Below, in pieces: positions 14,420-26,400 of a stretch of DNA of 64,000 bases. The stretch is taken from assembly GCA_021234155.1 (NCBI GenBank), contig JAJEKV010000376.1, positions 1 to 64,000 on the forward strand, given 5' to 3'. The translations under genes and the position numbers were made by a program. The stretch comes from Isoetes taiwanensis (lineage: Eukaryota > Streptophyta > Lycopodiopsida > Isoetales > Isoetaceae). The stretch's first letter is position 1, and each line of letters starts with the position of its first letter. The notes beneath the pieces were generated by a model. The model was not told the DNA's origin and ran no database searches. It saw only the letters and a program-made list of their open reading frames with translations.

Positions 14420-14900
14420 GCCCAAGCCGGGTTGGCCCCGCGGACGGGCCGGGAGTGAGCTGCAACCTACTGACGGAAATTCCTGGCCATAGTTCTTTCC
14501 CTCAATATAGAAACAGGGAGCGTGATTTTGCCCCCTTTTCCCTCGCTTCGCCGAGGCGATATGGACCCCTCGTTTATGCGGCTATGGAGGCCTTGTTTTT
14601 TGCGAACACAGCGCTTAGGTTTGCTTAGTTTTGAAGTTTTTCCTCTATTTTTATCGGCTCTTCATGCAGTCGACAAGCAAAGGATCGGGGAGCAAAAATG
14701 CCAAGAAATCATTCTATTTCTTTCTATCCGCGGAATGGCAGCCGTGAGCTTGTATCCTTGGTTGTGGTAGCAAGATTTTACCAGAGGCCGACATGGCCCG
14801 GATGGTCCTACATCCTTGGTTCTAGCAGGCTCACGTGAGGCCAACATGATCCTTGGTTCTAATCAGGCTTCGGTTAATTCGCGAAAAACAATGATGCAAA
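14420..14900. other. GC-richer island of unknown origin
   Basis: This stretch is clearly richer in G+C than its flanks and is open over about 80-97 codons in two plus frames. The style (GCCGCGGACGGGCCGGGAG, CGCTTCGCCGAGGCG) resembles plant mitochondrial intergenic DNA, so a nuclear copy of organelle DNA is possible. I do not recognise a specific mitochondrial gene. Confidence 0.2.
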
Positions 14901-16129
14901 TGAATAAACACCGGGTGAAAAAGGAACAAGCCCCAAGGTTTCTTGAAGGTGTTCTTTTGCTATCACCATTTTACAAGTGGGGTAGCATCTAAGCCAGCTT
15001 TTCCTCAAGCCATTATTTACGAAGGCAAGCTCTATAAAAAGAACTTGGTTCCTATTTTTTTACGTTGCAAGACCGATCCGCTTCAAAAAGCTTGCGTAAG
15101 GTTGCCGTTCTGGCGCCCTTAACCCATCGAGTTGTACCCGTGGCGTATTTTGTTGTTTTCAAATCTTTGTAGTGGGTGTGCTATTTCAAGTTTTTCGCTA
15201 ATCTTAGCTTTGCTTAATCCCCCGCTTTCATAGTGGCCAAACTTCTTAAGTAGTTTCTTTTTTTGTTTCTTCATTGATTTACTTGTTGATTCCATGATTT
15301 TGCTTGTTTCTTGGCTATTTTTCTTTTCTCCAAATACCATGTATCCGTTTTTGCAATGAAAGGTTAAAAAAAAGCGCTGATGGAAAGGAACAAACCCTCA
15401 AGACCGTAAGTTATTGTTAGAAAAAATTGATGCAAAGCAACAAATCACCGGATACCATCATCCTGGGAATTGGAAGACCCAACTTCCATTCCGGATTGTA
15501 GGGGATTGACACGTCGGCCAGAATGCACGCCGTGGAATTTATGCACTCGCTTCTATATTGTACTAAATGAAAAACGTGGTCTCTACGCCTCCTTATATAT
15601 TCGTTTAGTTAATTTCATGTTGATGACAACAAAACTCATGCATAACTTTGCTAAATTCGTGTAGAGGCTAATGTACGTAAATATTAAATATACCGAGCTA
15701 GTACAAGAATCATTCTGAACTTCTAGAACACTGGTCCAAGTTGCTCTTAGCAAATGTGTTCTTCTAGACCACCTCAAAATTTCAACCGTAACCATGAATT
15801 TATAGCAACTCTTTATAGTTGAATAAGCACATGACTGCTCAAGGCTATGCTACAAATTAGTCTCATGTTGCATTACACCAGCCAATTCAAACTCGAATCT
15901 AGCAAGGTGTTCGTGGTTGTGGGCATTTCACATTATAACCACGGATCTCATTTGCTCTCGATGTTCCGGTCTAATTCAATTGTGAGACTGCTTTTAAACA
16001 ATTGTTGTCCTAACACATATGCATATGTGGTAGCCATGCACAGCCTCTCTAGCTCGCCACATTCTCTATCTACCCTTCTCTATCTAATTCCTCTAAAGAT
16101 TCTAGTCACTTAACTATTGGCCACTTCCT

Positions 16130-16380
16130 CCTGCCTAGGCTTTGGTCAAAATCAAGATTGTCTCTTACATCTATTCCTAGCTTCTTCACCACACACACTC
16201 TCGAGCTTCTTGCTAGTAGAACTTCCTGACACTTTCTCTAGGTTTTGGACAAAATCTAGTATCTTGTCTCCTCCATCTCTCGAGCTTCTTCACTACTCTC
16301 TCGAGCTTCTTGTCACTTTCTCTTTGAGAACCTCCTGCACTTTCCCTTTCTTTCTCTTTCTCTTTCTCTTTCTCTAGAAA
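16130..16380. repeat. CT-rich repeat block with (CTTTCT)n end
   Basis: The phrase CTCTCGAGCTTCTT recurs three to four times between about 16197 and 16310, followed by a (CTTTCT)n run at 16345-16376. The reverse complement resembles GCTTGAGAGAGTGT...GAAGCTAG near 29111, hinting at a dispersed repeat. It lies immediately before the LINE endonuclease fragment. Confidence 0.6.
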
Positions 16381-17398
16381 TTCAAAAATTTTAAAAAGCT
16401 AGGGTCACCTAAGAAAGCATATTGGAGGAAGGGAAAAGTGATCGTGGAACAATAGGGATTAAAGGCCTTTTAGGTTTGGTACTGAACATCAATAAATTAA
16501 ATGATATGAAAACTCAAGGTACGTATCCAATTTTAGATCAATTAGATGCAGTATGTTTGTGGAACTCACGAGCATGAAGAATGATGTTTGCCAGAAATAG
16601 ATGTGTTCCAATTGTTTTTCTCTCTTTGGAATGCAAGATTTGGGAATGGACCTAAGTGGAATAGAGGGATTTCATGTTATGTTAGGAAAGAATGTGTTGC
16701 ACGAAGTAAAGCAAGAGATCCCCATAATCAATACATCTGATTTAAATACAGAGGAATGTCTCTAAAATGTATTTGGTAGTACGCTATTTTGCGCCCATGA
16801 ATAAGAAGGCATAAGGCATATAAGAGGATGGAAATGATCATTTTCCCCACTATGAACAAGATATGGTAAAATACGTTTGGAAGTCATCTTACCAGGTGAC
16901 TTTAATGCGAGAACAACAAATGGTCAAGCTCATATAATGCAGGAGGAAGGTGAAGCACTGGTTAGATGATTTGGATGATAAAGAGATTAGAGTGGAGACA
17001 GTCTTCTAGTGACACATCCAGAAAGCGATCTCAATGGGTAAATTTTTGTTGACATTATGTTCTAGTTTTGATTCATGATTTGTACCGTGAGATTGAGGAG
17101 ATTCTCGAGCACCAACGCACTCACTTGTAAGAGAGAAAAATGTAGTTGATTATTTAGTTGGGAAAAAAAAATGGTATTGCTAGTTTATGTGAATTTAAAA
17201 TTAGTGAAGGTAGAGCCGAGTGGGACCACCATCCTTTATTATTTTCTATCTTGGTTAATAAAACTCTATAGCAACATGTTCTCGCATGCAGCATATGGTT
17301 ATAATATCGATAGCATTAGTAATATGGGTTGGAGACTCTATTGTGGGCTTTATCACCGATATGTTCAACAAAGTAATAGTGCAAGGGTTTCCTTTTAG
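16381..17398 (+). pseudogene. LINE endonuclease-domain fragment, decayed
   Basis: Fragment of the exonuclease/endonuclease/phosphatase-fold domain of a non-LTR retrotransposon ORF2 protein. Read across frames on the plus strand it shows RGISCYVRKECVARSK and DPHNQYI (about 16650-16740) and the domain signature PGDFNART at 16892-16915. A C-terminal SDH-like box follows as EGRAEWDHHPLLF at about 17212-17244, with D-H-H at the catalytic site. Frameshifts and stops are scattered through it and no RT follows, so it is a truncated, inactive remnant. It belongs to a different LINE subtype from the 1-8 kb element, judging by the different endonuclease wording. Boundaries are approximate. Confidence 0.65.
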
Positions 17399-17399
17399 A

Positions 17400-18345
17400 G
17401 TGGGTGTAATAGGGTGGTACTAGAGCTGAAAGGAGGAGATGTATCAGATGTGAATAACTTTTGTACACTTATGGTAAGCAACGTGTGGGCTAACCATCTA
17501 CCATCATTGAGAGAAAGTTGAGTACATAGGCAGAAGAGAATGGAGCAAGGCCAAGGGCCAAGCCAACTTTTAGGCCATCTCTTTTTGCTTAGGTTTTTTT
17601 CAATGGTTAATAAACAACCCCTAAAAAACAATTTTTGATTAAAACCTTTTTTTCTCAACCAAAATTTGGTAAAAAAACATTTTCTAACGTAATGTAATGG
17701 ACATATTACGCGCCACCACACTAACATTTAACACCGATCCCCGCCCCAACCACCTTATATTGAAAATGACTCTAACTTGACTCGACATATTTATTCTAAG
17801 GCTCAGTGTGTTACCACTAACCAAACACCCAGAGGCAATAAAGAGTGCTAAAAACTTGATTCCATAGGGAGTGGCACGAGTTCGTATCGCAAAATAGGAC
17901 GCCGAACTAAATTTAGATCCGCCTTGTCTGGCCAACAAAGTCTTATCTTATCTTAAAATTTGGAGATACCAAGGATAGAGGAGATAGGACCAATGTATAT
18001 GTAGAATTTCTTTCCAATGTCAAGGGTGATCTTTAACAGATAATTAACACTATATGACACAGGTAGATAAAGGACTAGAGAACAAACAATCTAGTGATTG
18101 CCAGAACAGTAAGGCAACCCGACCACCAGATGAAGTACGGACACAAGCAGCATAGGAATAATAATATGTTCCATTGGCGTTCATTTTTATCCTCTGAAAG
18201 ACATAGTAACATAAAAACACAAGAATATATTCTATGTTGAAGGACGATTCCCTTGACAACTTGACAGGCCGTAAAAGCGCCCTGATAACTGAGACTGTCA
18301 TGTGCATCTCGTTCTTTTAAAGGCTATGGCAGACACAAAGGACAC
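17400..18345. other. Upstream region of the phytocyanin gene
   Basis: No gene seen. The last few hundred bases presumably hold the promoter of the phytocyanin gene, but I cannot point to a convincing TATA box or initiator. Confidence 0.4.
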
Positions 18346-18468
18346 ATGCAACTGGCAAAAGCCAGCCAACAATTCCGGCTGGAAAATGGGGTTCCATTAC
18401 ATACTGCTGCACACCCAACTCAAAAAAAACTCCGTTCTACTCTGCGCCTTCAAAATTCAGGTCTCAGA

Positions 18469-19322
18469 ATGATCATAGCTGCGGTTTTAGTCTTCCTTTC
18501 AAGCCTGCAGCATTCGCATGGAGCGCAGTACACAGTAGGAGGTAGCTCTGGATGGACCTTCGCCGTCGATTATGACAAATGGACGGGTGGGATCACGTAT
18601 CATGTTGGAGACAGTCTAGGTAAGAGGTTAACTTAATTCTGGAAGGGAAAGAGCTTCTGGTTTAGAATTTGCAGCAGGGAGTCTTAATGTTGTAGTATTG
18701 TGTTTGTGTGGATGCAGTGTTTAATTATGCAGCAGGGCAGCACAATGTGGTTGAGGTGAGTGAGGCAGAGTATAAGGCCTGCACTTCCTCCAAACCAGTT
18801 GCTACATACAATCAGGCCAATGCAGTGGTCACATTGTCCAGCTCTGGCAAGCATTGGTTCCTCTGCGGTCTCCCCGGCCATTGCGATGCCGGCATGAAGC
18901 TCGCCATCTCCGTATCGGCTTCCCCCTCTCTTGTTGCATCCCCTGCTCCATCTCCATCTCCACCTTCATCATCTCCTTCACCCTCACCCCTCAAATCATC
19001 ACCCTCACCCTCGCCCTCGCCCTCGCCCTCGCCCTCACCCTCATCCTCACCCCTCACCCTCACCATCATCTTCACCCCTCACCCTCACCATCATTCTCAC
19101 CTCGCCATCACCCCCTCACCATCTCCCTCGCCATCACCCTCACCATCCCCATCTCTTTCGCTGCCCTCTCCCTCGTCGTCGTCCTCACCATCATCCTCAG
19201 CCTCATCCTTACCAGTAATTCCTGCTCCTACCCCTGGCGGTCCATCCTCTTCTGCTTCTACAAATCTACTATTCCTCCTCTTCTCCTTGCCATTGCCTAT
19301 GCCATTGGATTTTTTTTTCTGA
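18469..19322 (+). CDS. Phytocyanin (uclacyanin-like blue copper protein), two exons, GPI-anchored AGP type
   Basis: Small secreted type-1 copper protein of the plant phytocyanin family, an electron carrier or cell-wall signalling protein. Coding exons are 18469-18619 and 18718-19322, joined by a GT-AG intron (GTAAG...GCAG) in phase 1. This is the usual phytocyanin intron site, between GDSL and VFNY. The spliced protein is 251 aa with no internal stop. Residues 1-19 form a signal peptide, likely cut after HSHGA. The plastocyanin-like domain spans 20-117. Copper ligands are His45, Cys100, His105 and Met110; the axial Met fits uclacyanins rather than stellacyanins, which have Gln. Cys72-Cys106 is the expected disulfide. 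Residues 117-231 are Ser/Pro-rich, then a hydrophobic tail (234-251) fits a GPI signal. The upstream in-frame ATG at 18346 was rejected because Met469 gives a normal signal peptide. Confidence 0.93.
18620..18717 (+). other. Phytocyanin intron, 98 bp
   Basis: Donor GTAAGA directly follows the GDSL codons and acceptor TGGATGCAG precedes TGTTTAATTATG. Joining the exons restores Val51 across the junction and keeps the family alignment (HVGDSL-VFNYAAGQHNV). Confidence 0.93.
18940..19210 (+). repeat. (CCCTCA/CCCTCG)n low-complexity tract encoding Ser-Pro repeats
   Basis: Degenerate hexanucleotide tract inside exon 2 that encodes the Ser-Pro arabinogalactan-type region. All overlapping long ORFs on both strands here are shadows of this low-complexity sequence. 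Confidence 0.9.
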
Positions 19323-19397
19323 GCTTTCTTGATTCTTTCAAGTTTTTGTCTCTGTGTTCATTGTCTCTTATCCATGTTTATATACATGTACGAACAT

Positions 19398-19403
19398 AAT
19401 AAA
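19398..19403 (+). promoter_or_regulatory. AATAAA polyadenylation signal
   Basis: Canonical AATAAA 76 bases after the phytocyanin stop codon, in AT-rich sequence. It is a plausible near-upstream element for the 3' end of this transcript. Confidence 0.6.
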
Positions 19404-19419
19404 CTTATATAAATCTATT

Positions 19420-21829
19420 ATATTGCAATAGATTGAAATTGCATTTACCTAGGCATTGGTAACTATGAAAAGTATATAGTGTCCTAGGTATATTGTTGGA
19501 TACAATAAATATATGTTAACTATCAGATCGGTTTCCTTCATGTACTGTGGGCAACTGAATACTATAGTAGAGGTTTTTCATACCCCAAATTCTATTTCTT
19601 GTAAGGGGGAAAGCAGAAGCCAATTTAAGGACATTTAATGTGGGGGCAAGTTGCTACACAAGCGAGTTTGAAACAAAAAGAGGCCCAGGGTCGAAGAGAA
19701 AATGGTGCAAAATGTTCATCTTCCATTCATCAGGTAAGTTCCCATAGGTTCCCTATGATTTGCCTAGATTCTTTGATTCTTCTAGTTTTTATTTCACCAA
19801 CACATTGAGAATCCTCAAAGATTTTTCTAGTTTCCTTAAAATTTCTTCAAGTTTCTATCGGGATTAGCTAGAGATCCCCATCAACGCCCTAAGATTATTT
19901 CAAGGTTTTCTTGAATATTCCTTTGCATTCCTTCAAGACTCTCTCCGAATTTCCTTTGGCTTTGTTAAATCATCTTATAGATTCTATCTGATTCTTTTCG
20001 TTTTTAAGATTCCCTTAGATTTAGATTTAGTACATTCCTACCTGGGTGTGCATGGCACCACTCATTTGATGCCCTAGATGAGCGAAGTCCAATGATACAT
20101 GTTCACCTCAAGGTATGGTGTTTAACGATAACTTATAAAAGGAATGTGATGCAATGAAAGTCGATGCATTTGTTGCAACTGTAATTATTCTTACTTTTCT
20201 TAAAATTCTTGCAACAATGTTTAATGTTGTGGTTATCAAAATATTTGGGAAGGATATATATTGATTACAGAGCAGTTGGAAGATTGATTTGTCAAGCAAG
20301 TTTGATATTGTTGTTTTGCTCATATGATTTAGTGGTCAAATTGTGTGTCAAACTATTTGGGACATTTAAAAGTTGAGATGTAATGAGTGTTCGGTCGCAA
20401 AAGATGAGATGTTGGAGATAGAAGTTGCAACAAAAGCCCAGCTGTTTGATAACTACTTTCAAATATAATGTTATTTGATGTTTTTTTTTATTAACAAGCT
20501 TAGAAGTTATGTGAAGCTTAAAGACAAGCAAACATGTATTCGCATGATTTATCATTTAATACATACTAGTAATAGTGCCCGCCAGTGCCGCGCTTTAGCA
20601 ATAATATGTCATGTTGTAGATGACAATAATATATCATGTTGTAGATAATGTGTTCTTAGTGTCACTTTTGGACAAAAGTAAAAGAGTCACCAAATAATAT
20701 AGATAAATCAAAATGCGTTGCATTGCTCTTTAGAAGGCAAGTGATTTGTCACAAAGTTGGCATCAAGAGAAAGCCATGTGTCCTTCTACATTTAAAGTTA
20801 GGATAGATAATGTTCATCCATAAAACAATAATGCATCCTAGCACTATAACAATAGGGTAATATTCCTATTATCTCATGCATAGCTCTATATGAAGGAAAA
20901 GATGACAACAATTTAAAAAGCACAATCTACATATGATAAGAGAAACGATGTGCATTAGAGGGGAATTGCACTTTGTGTCAAACAAACCGATTATTCCATA
21001 AGAATCGGGAATGCTAGGCATTGTTTAGACTATTACCCCCATATATGCCTTAGTCTTACCAAGTCTTTGCATAAGATTTAAGGTGTATTGTTGAGCAATA
21101 AGTACATCTATAGTGTATCTAGATCATGTAAAATGATCTACTAATTTGAAATTGCAAGAGTTTTCATTTCATTTTTGTTTGCCCGGCGTTGGCTATGCAA
21201 TGATAGTCTTCCAATAGGAAATTTGAAGCACACTCATGGTATGGCATGTTGGTATACAATAATTATTGACATTCAATGAGACAACCCATGAAATTGTAGG
21301 ACTTGCCACTTACTAACTCCATATTCAGGTTGGACCACTGAAACTATAATAATCAATTGCAATTTCAATAGCATTTAAAGCCAGTTTGGGGCTCCATGTG
21401 TTTTGATGTATTCATATACTTTCCCTCAATGTTTGTTGTCGGGCTTTAGCTGCGGCATATGATGTAGAAATGAGATAGAAATAGCAGTGAAAGTATTTGT
21501 TTGATTTGCTTGTTGGTGCTATATGGAAGAGGAGGTCATAGATTTGAATTGAATTGCTTATTCCCTAACAAAAATCCTCTTAAATATATGCAACTTGCAA
21601 TATGGGGAGCCCTTTTAGATTGAGCCAAGTTTTATGGGCCAATATGTTGCTTGTTTGTTGACAAGAGTCCAAATCTTCTTTTTAAATGTGTGCGATGAAT
21701 ATGAAGAAAATAACACTGCGGGTTCCAGGGGGAGTTGATATGGATGTAAACCATGACCATATATCCCTAAAACAATTGAATGTGTTGTTATAAAAAAAAA
21801 CATAGATTCAAGATAAAAAATAATCATAT
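19420..21829. other. Intergenic, no gene recognised
   Basis: AT-rich sequence downstream of the phytocyanin gene. Contains a 25-bp two-copy tandem repeat at 20600-20649 (CAATAATATGTCATGTTGTA). A GC-rich phrase just before it (TAGTGCCCGCCAGTGCCGCG) resembles ends of some plant DNA elements, but no element could be defined. Confidence 0.35.
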
Positions 21830-21960
21830 TAGCTCACTGATACATTGGTTAAAGTAGTCTTATTAGGACATTGAGCTATTTTGGTAGAGGTTCAAGCCCC
21901 CGTATTTTAACATTCTAAAATCTTAGTCAAAGCCGTACAGAGGTTAGGCGAAAATCATAG
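21830..21960 (+). mobile_element. tRNA-derived SINE-like head
   Basis: A Pol III-type promoter layout is visible. A box A-like TAGCTCACTG is at 21830 and an exact box B GGTTCAAGCC at 21889-21898, separated by a normal tRNA-like distance. The sequence between does not fold as a canonical tRNA and carries no intact acceptor stem. A tRNA-derived SINE fragment therefore fits better than a functional tRNA. The 3' end and tail are not identified. Confidence 0.4.
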
Positions 21961-23235
21961 GCGCCTCCAATCATAAATGACTATAAGCAAAATTAGAGGT
22001 GCCCAGAGGCCCCAACATACGATCTGGTTGTCGACGATTGTGGTAGTCCAGGGTGCACCTCGTTTAGAATATGTAGTGTTGGACAAACACCAACCCATGG
22101 AATTACATAAGAAAGCCCTTTACATTGAGCTAGGCTTTGTAGTTGCAGATTATATTTATTGGCTGCATCTTTCTGAATAATATAACAAATGCAAAAATGC
22201 AACGAAAATGAACTACAATCTTTGGCTACTTTAGTCGAGGATCAACACGAATTCAACTTTGGGTTACTACTTTGGAAAGCATGATCATCAAGTGCCTAGG
22301 AATTAGTTTTTCTGTTCTCTAAGAACATAATATTGTTTAGATGTCGTAATTAATATATTTATTTGCATATGACATCTTATAGTCTTGAAAGTTATGCAAA
22401 AGATCCCCAGACACTAAATATAATGTCATGGAAGGACTATGTTGATCTCATTTCCCTGATAATAAAGGGTGCTTTAGAAGAAAAAGAGTATGCCATTATG
22501 GACCTACATCAAATCGTCATCTCAGCAGAATGAAAAAATTGTTTGTAAGCACTGATCAAGCAAGTTCCTCCTAAAATATTACAAAAGTGTTACAACTGCA
22601 TGACTCAAGACAAACATATGATTTGAAGAGGGGAAAAATATTTCGACATATAAAACACTTAATGTGATAGTCCATATAAGAGCATTTCATTACCTTTTCT
22701 AGATAGTACGATCTTCCTACTAGATCTTCTGCGAACTACGGTAGGGAGGAATCTGTGGTTTGAAGAAAGGGAAAATATTTTAAATGTTTTCCATAGGTGG
22801 ATAGCATTAGCATGAAAGACAAAAGTTTGGGTGTCTTTAGCTAATTTTGGCCCAAGTTGAGGGTATTCTCTTTATTGTGTATGAGGCAACTCCTCTCCTT
22901 ATAGCAATTCAAATCTAATCTAGCAAATAGACTCCCTAGAATGTGCATCTAACCTTGGCTTTCTTGTTGGACATAAGAAAAAATGTAAACCGAAGGTAAA
23001 CACCCTAAGCTTCACCTTTATTTTTCCGCATTAACTGCTTTACTACTTATCTGCTTTGCTCTACTCCTCTGGTTTCACTTGAAGATGATCCTTTACATCT
23101 CTTGCATCTTGTTTTTCCTCACTAACAGCATACCATAATCACATCGTACTTTTCCACCCGACATCCTTGCAAAATTAAATTAGAAAAAAATAAATATCCG
23201 TCCACTATTACCTTTGTCCTCCGTGCCGTGAATTC
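21961..23235. other. Intergenic, nothing recognised
   Basis: AT-rich DNA with no convincing coding frame, RNA gene or defined repeat. Confidence 0.35.
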
Positions 23236-23402
23236 ATGTGTATATGTATATTTGTACAAATGCCGTAAGTTTGTTCTTCTGCGACGTTTTTTCCCTCCTA
23301 AGGGGTTTTTTAACCGGTAGCAAACAGGCTTTTTGCCGCACCCGTGTAATTTGGGTCCCATAGGGCCCATTGGCCTCATGACGACGATAAAAGAACCTTC
23401 CT
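23236..23402 (+). repeat. Dispersed repeat, copy 1
   Basis: Shares ordered blocks with 28717-28888: a TATATGTATATTTGTAC-like start, GTTTTTTCCCTCC, AAGGGGTTTTTTAACCGG, TGGGTCCCATAGGGCCCA and TTGGCCTCA. The CCC...GGGG-TTTTTTAACC portion and the downstream order resemble a retroelement terminal region. No coding part accompanies it. Confidence 0.55.
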
Positions 23403-26400
23403 TCCTCCTTCCTCCCCATCAATGATATGACATAGATTGTAACAAAATGGTAGACTAGCGGCCATAGAACGCTCTACATCTAAAACTTCCAAATTGTAAA
23501 ATACACGAGCGTGCCTTGTCCCAAAGAACCATGAAATGCTTGCAGACATCTAGAGGACCTGCAAAACATAATTAAGCAACATTCTCCTACATACCTGAGA
23601 AGAAAATCAAAGGTTTTATACAAAGCTCTATTGAATTAAGAACAAGAAAATTGAAAAAATGCCCTTCTTGGAAAGCTGGATGCTGCACCAAAACCCTGCT
23701 TGCAAGAGGTTTTGTATGCCTCTTCTTACAAATATGGTGGATAAGGGTTTGCTACCTATATTACTATAACATGATGTCTGGACCTATAGAAATCTGCAAA
23801 TGACTTAAAACATATAATTCTAAGATTGCATTAGTTCTAAAATCTGAGTAGTCTCTGCAAATTGTGAAGAAAGGATGCAGACCATAAGTGAAAGCATATT
23901 AGACATTGCCTGTAAATTGACTTGCTGATTATGCTGCTTGAAGCGAATATCAACCTACAAATATGTGAAGCTCATTTTAAGCAGGTCAAAGGGACAAAGG
24001 AAACATTGCCTAAGGAATCTCCCGAGAAATGATTTCATCTTGAGAACATATCATTTAAGAGCTACACCTACATTGCTTGAAAAAAGAGCAAGCATGAGCA
24101 AGAAACATATGAGTTGCTTGCTTGACCTCTAAAGTTGAACTATAATCTATAATTTGTATTTGCATCATGAAGAAGTGCATGCGTAAGTTAGACAAAATTT
24201 TGGAACAAGAATATGTAGAAAGATACCCAAAAAAATCATGAGGATAAAGATATTTTGTGTTACGCAAACACACCATTCCTATGTATCTTTAAACATTAAC
24301 ATATGTAAAGAAATCTTTTATTGTCCAAGAAATACATGAATAATAGTACAACAAAAATGGTTTTTGATGGAATATTGAAGATTTGACCATGATAGGCTTG
24401 ATCTTTCTTCCATCAAATGAACAAAAAGAACTTAACTGGTTCAAGACCATCATCGGCAGTATTTGTCCTATAATACGCGAGTCGGACGTGACAAAGTTAA
24501 TGTATGAGTAAAAGCACCAGGCAATACTCCATTTATGATAATTGATAGATGACCATATCCGTAATCCTAGTAGGTCCATGCTCTAAAATTAAGAAGCTTC
24601 AAATACACGATTCTAATAAACACATACAAGAAACTACCGAAAATTGTGGTTGATAGAGGCATAAATCTAGATTAAGCATTAAAACCTAGAAGAGAAATAG
24701 CAAATCCATTTGCATCTCATCATATGCAAACCTCTATATGAGCCTCCTGAAGGAGCCATTAAAGAGCTCCAAATAAATGGTGTGGGCACTCACAAAAGAC
24801 AATTCCAAAGCCAAGGATCCGCATGCCGCAACAAAAATACTATATAATATCCGCCAACGAGGTGTATCATCTTATCTATAATTCCTTCAACAATGGCTTT
24901 TAGATAGTTTTTAGGTGGTTCCGGCGAGCCACCGGCCACACATTCACATATTTTATAAAATAGTCACCACACTAGAGTAGGATGCATTCTCACCATGACC
25001 AAAGGGCGCGGGTGATTCAAAACACCCATTTCATTAAATTCACTCAATACGTGGCTAATTTGATATTTGCCAAATCTTCAAACCCCTAGGGCATGGCCAT
25101 TCAAAATATTATGTGCACTATCAACTTGTTGTGGTGGCCATTTAAACCATATATAATTTTATATTTCTAGGTTATGGCTGTGCTCTATATTGGCCAAGTG
25201 TAGGAACATAATTTTGCCGCTTGGAGAGGACTAACATCGCTTTTGAGTTTAGCCCTAAAAAGTCTAAAGACATTTCTAACAATATAGTATTTTTTCTTCT
25301 TGCTCGAACTTATTTTGATAAAATTTGCAATTTGCATGCCAAACTGTTTCTTCATCATTCAACCCGAACCGCTTCTTCATTGTCCCAACTGAAATCAAGA
25401 TTAGCTTCCATTTACCAAGTACTTGCAATATGGTTTTCAATAAAATCCATCCTACCCAATCCATTTTATGCTTCTACATACATTCAACATGTTTAATACA
25501 TTCAATGATCTTATAGTAATCTTTGTTAGAGAAGTTTAGCATGTATTTGTTTGTGACAACCGTGACGTTTTTTTTTTTTTCTAACTTGCATGCATCCATA
25601 CCGCATATAGTTTTCGGGTTAGGCAAGCGTTTAGGCAATCGTTTATAATCGCTAGTGTTTTGTAAATAAAAAGAGAATTATGAGACTTGGTAGGAACCAA
25701 AACAACCGCAAGATTCTACAAGAATCGCTTTGAACAATCATCGATCAATGTTTTCATTGCTATAAATCAATGAGCTTTTACCATTGCAAAATGATCATAA
25801 AGGGAAAGATGCTTGCCCAAGGTTTGAAAACCATTCTTCTATTCAATTGAAGGAACCATTACTCCAAATCCTCCAATAGACATTTTACATCAGCCTTCTA
25901 AGGCAACTAATCAAAACGTAGATGGCATGATAGAGATGGGCGATATACATGGCCCAGAAAGTAATTAGATCTCAACTCGCCATAAATCTTTATGCTTATC
26001 ATGAGAGAACGCTATGTATTGTTTCCCGAACCGCGGTCATATATCTTCCATGCTTATCCTTGGAACAAATTGAAGTGAGTAACTATTTCCATCATCCACA
26101 ATGGAAGTCATGCAACTTCATAGATCTGACAAACAACAATGAGAAATAAAAGTAATAATGGAATCAAAAGATTGTTCATAAGCCCAAAGATTTTATGTTT
26201 ACCTGCAATCGTATTTTGTTGTGAAATTTTAATTGCCAGCCCATGGCCTAGAATTACCAGCCTTCTGCAAGTCTTTCAACGTGCTTTACGAACCCTTCTT
26301 TGTAAACTTTGTGAACCCTTCTGATTTTCTAATAGCAAAAATTGCTCTCGAAAGGAACATCTTTTCCAAAAGTACCAATTCTTTGCATCATCCATCATAG

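Noticed and set aside
15119-15340. 73-codon Lys-rich minus-strand ORF
   Set aside because: Short, low complexity, no homologous motif.
18812-19399. Long ORFs of 87-181 codons overlapping phytocyanin exon 2
   Set aside because: They are alternate-frame readings of the CCCTCA repeat tract. The spliced phytocyanin frame is the one supported by family motifs.
21830-21902. Functional tRNA gene
   Set aside because: Box B is perfect, but there is no acceptor stem pairing or normal anticodon arm, so a SINE head is more likely.
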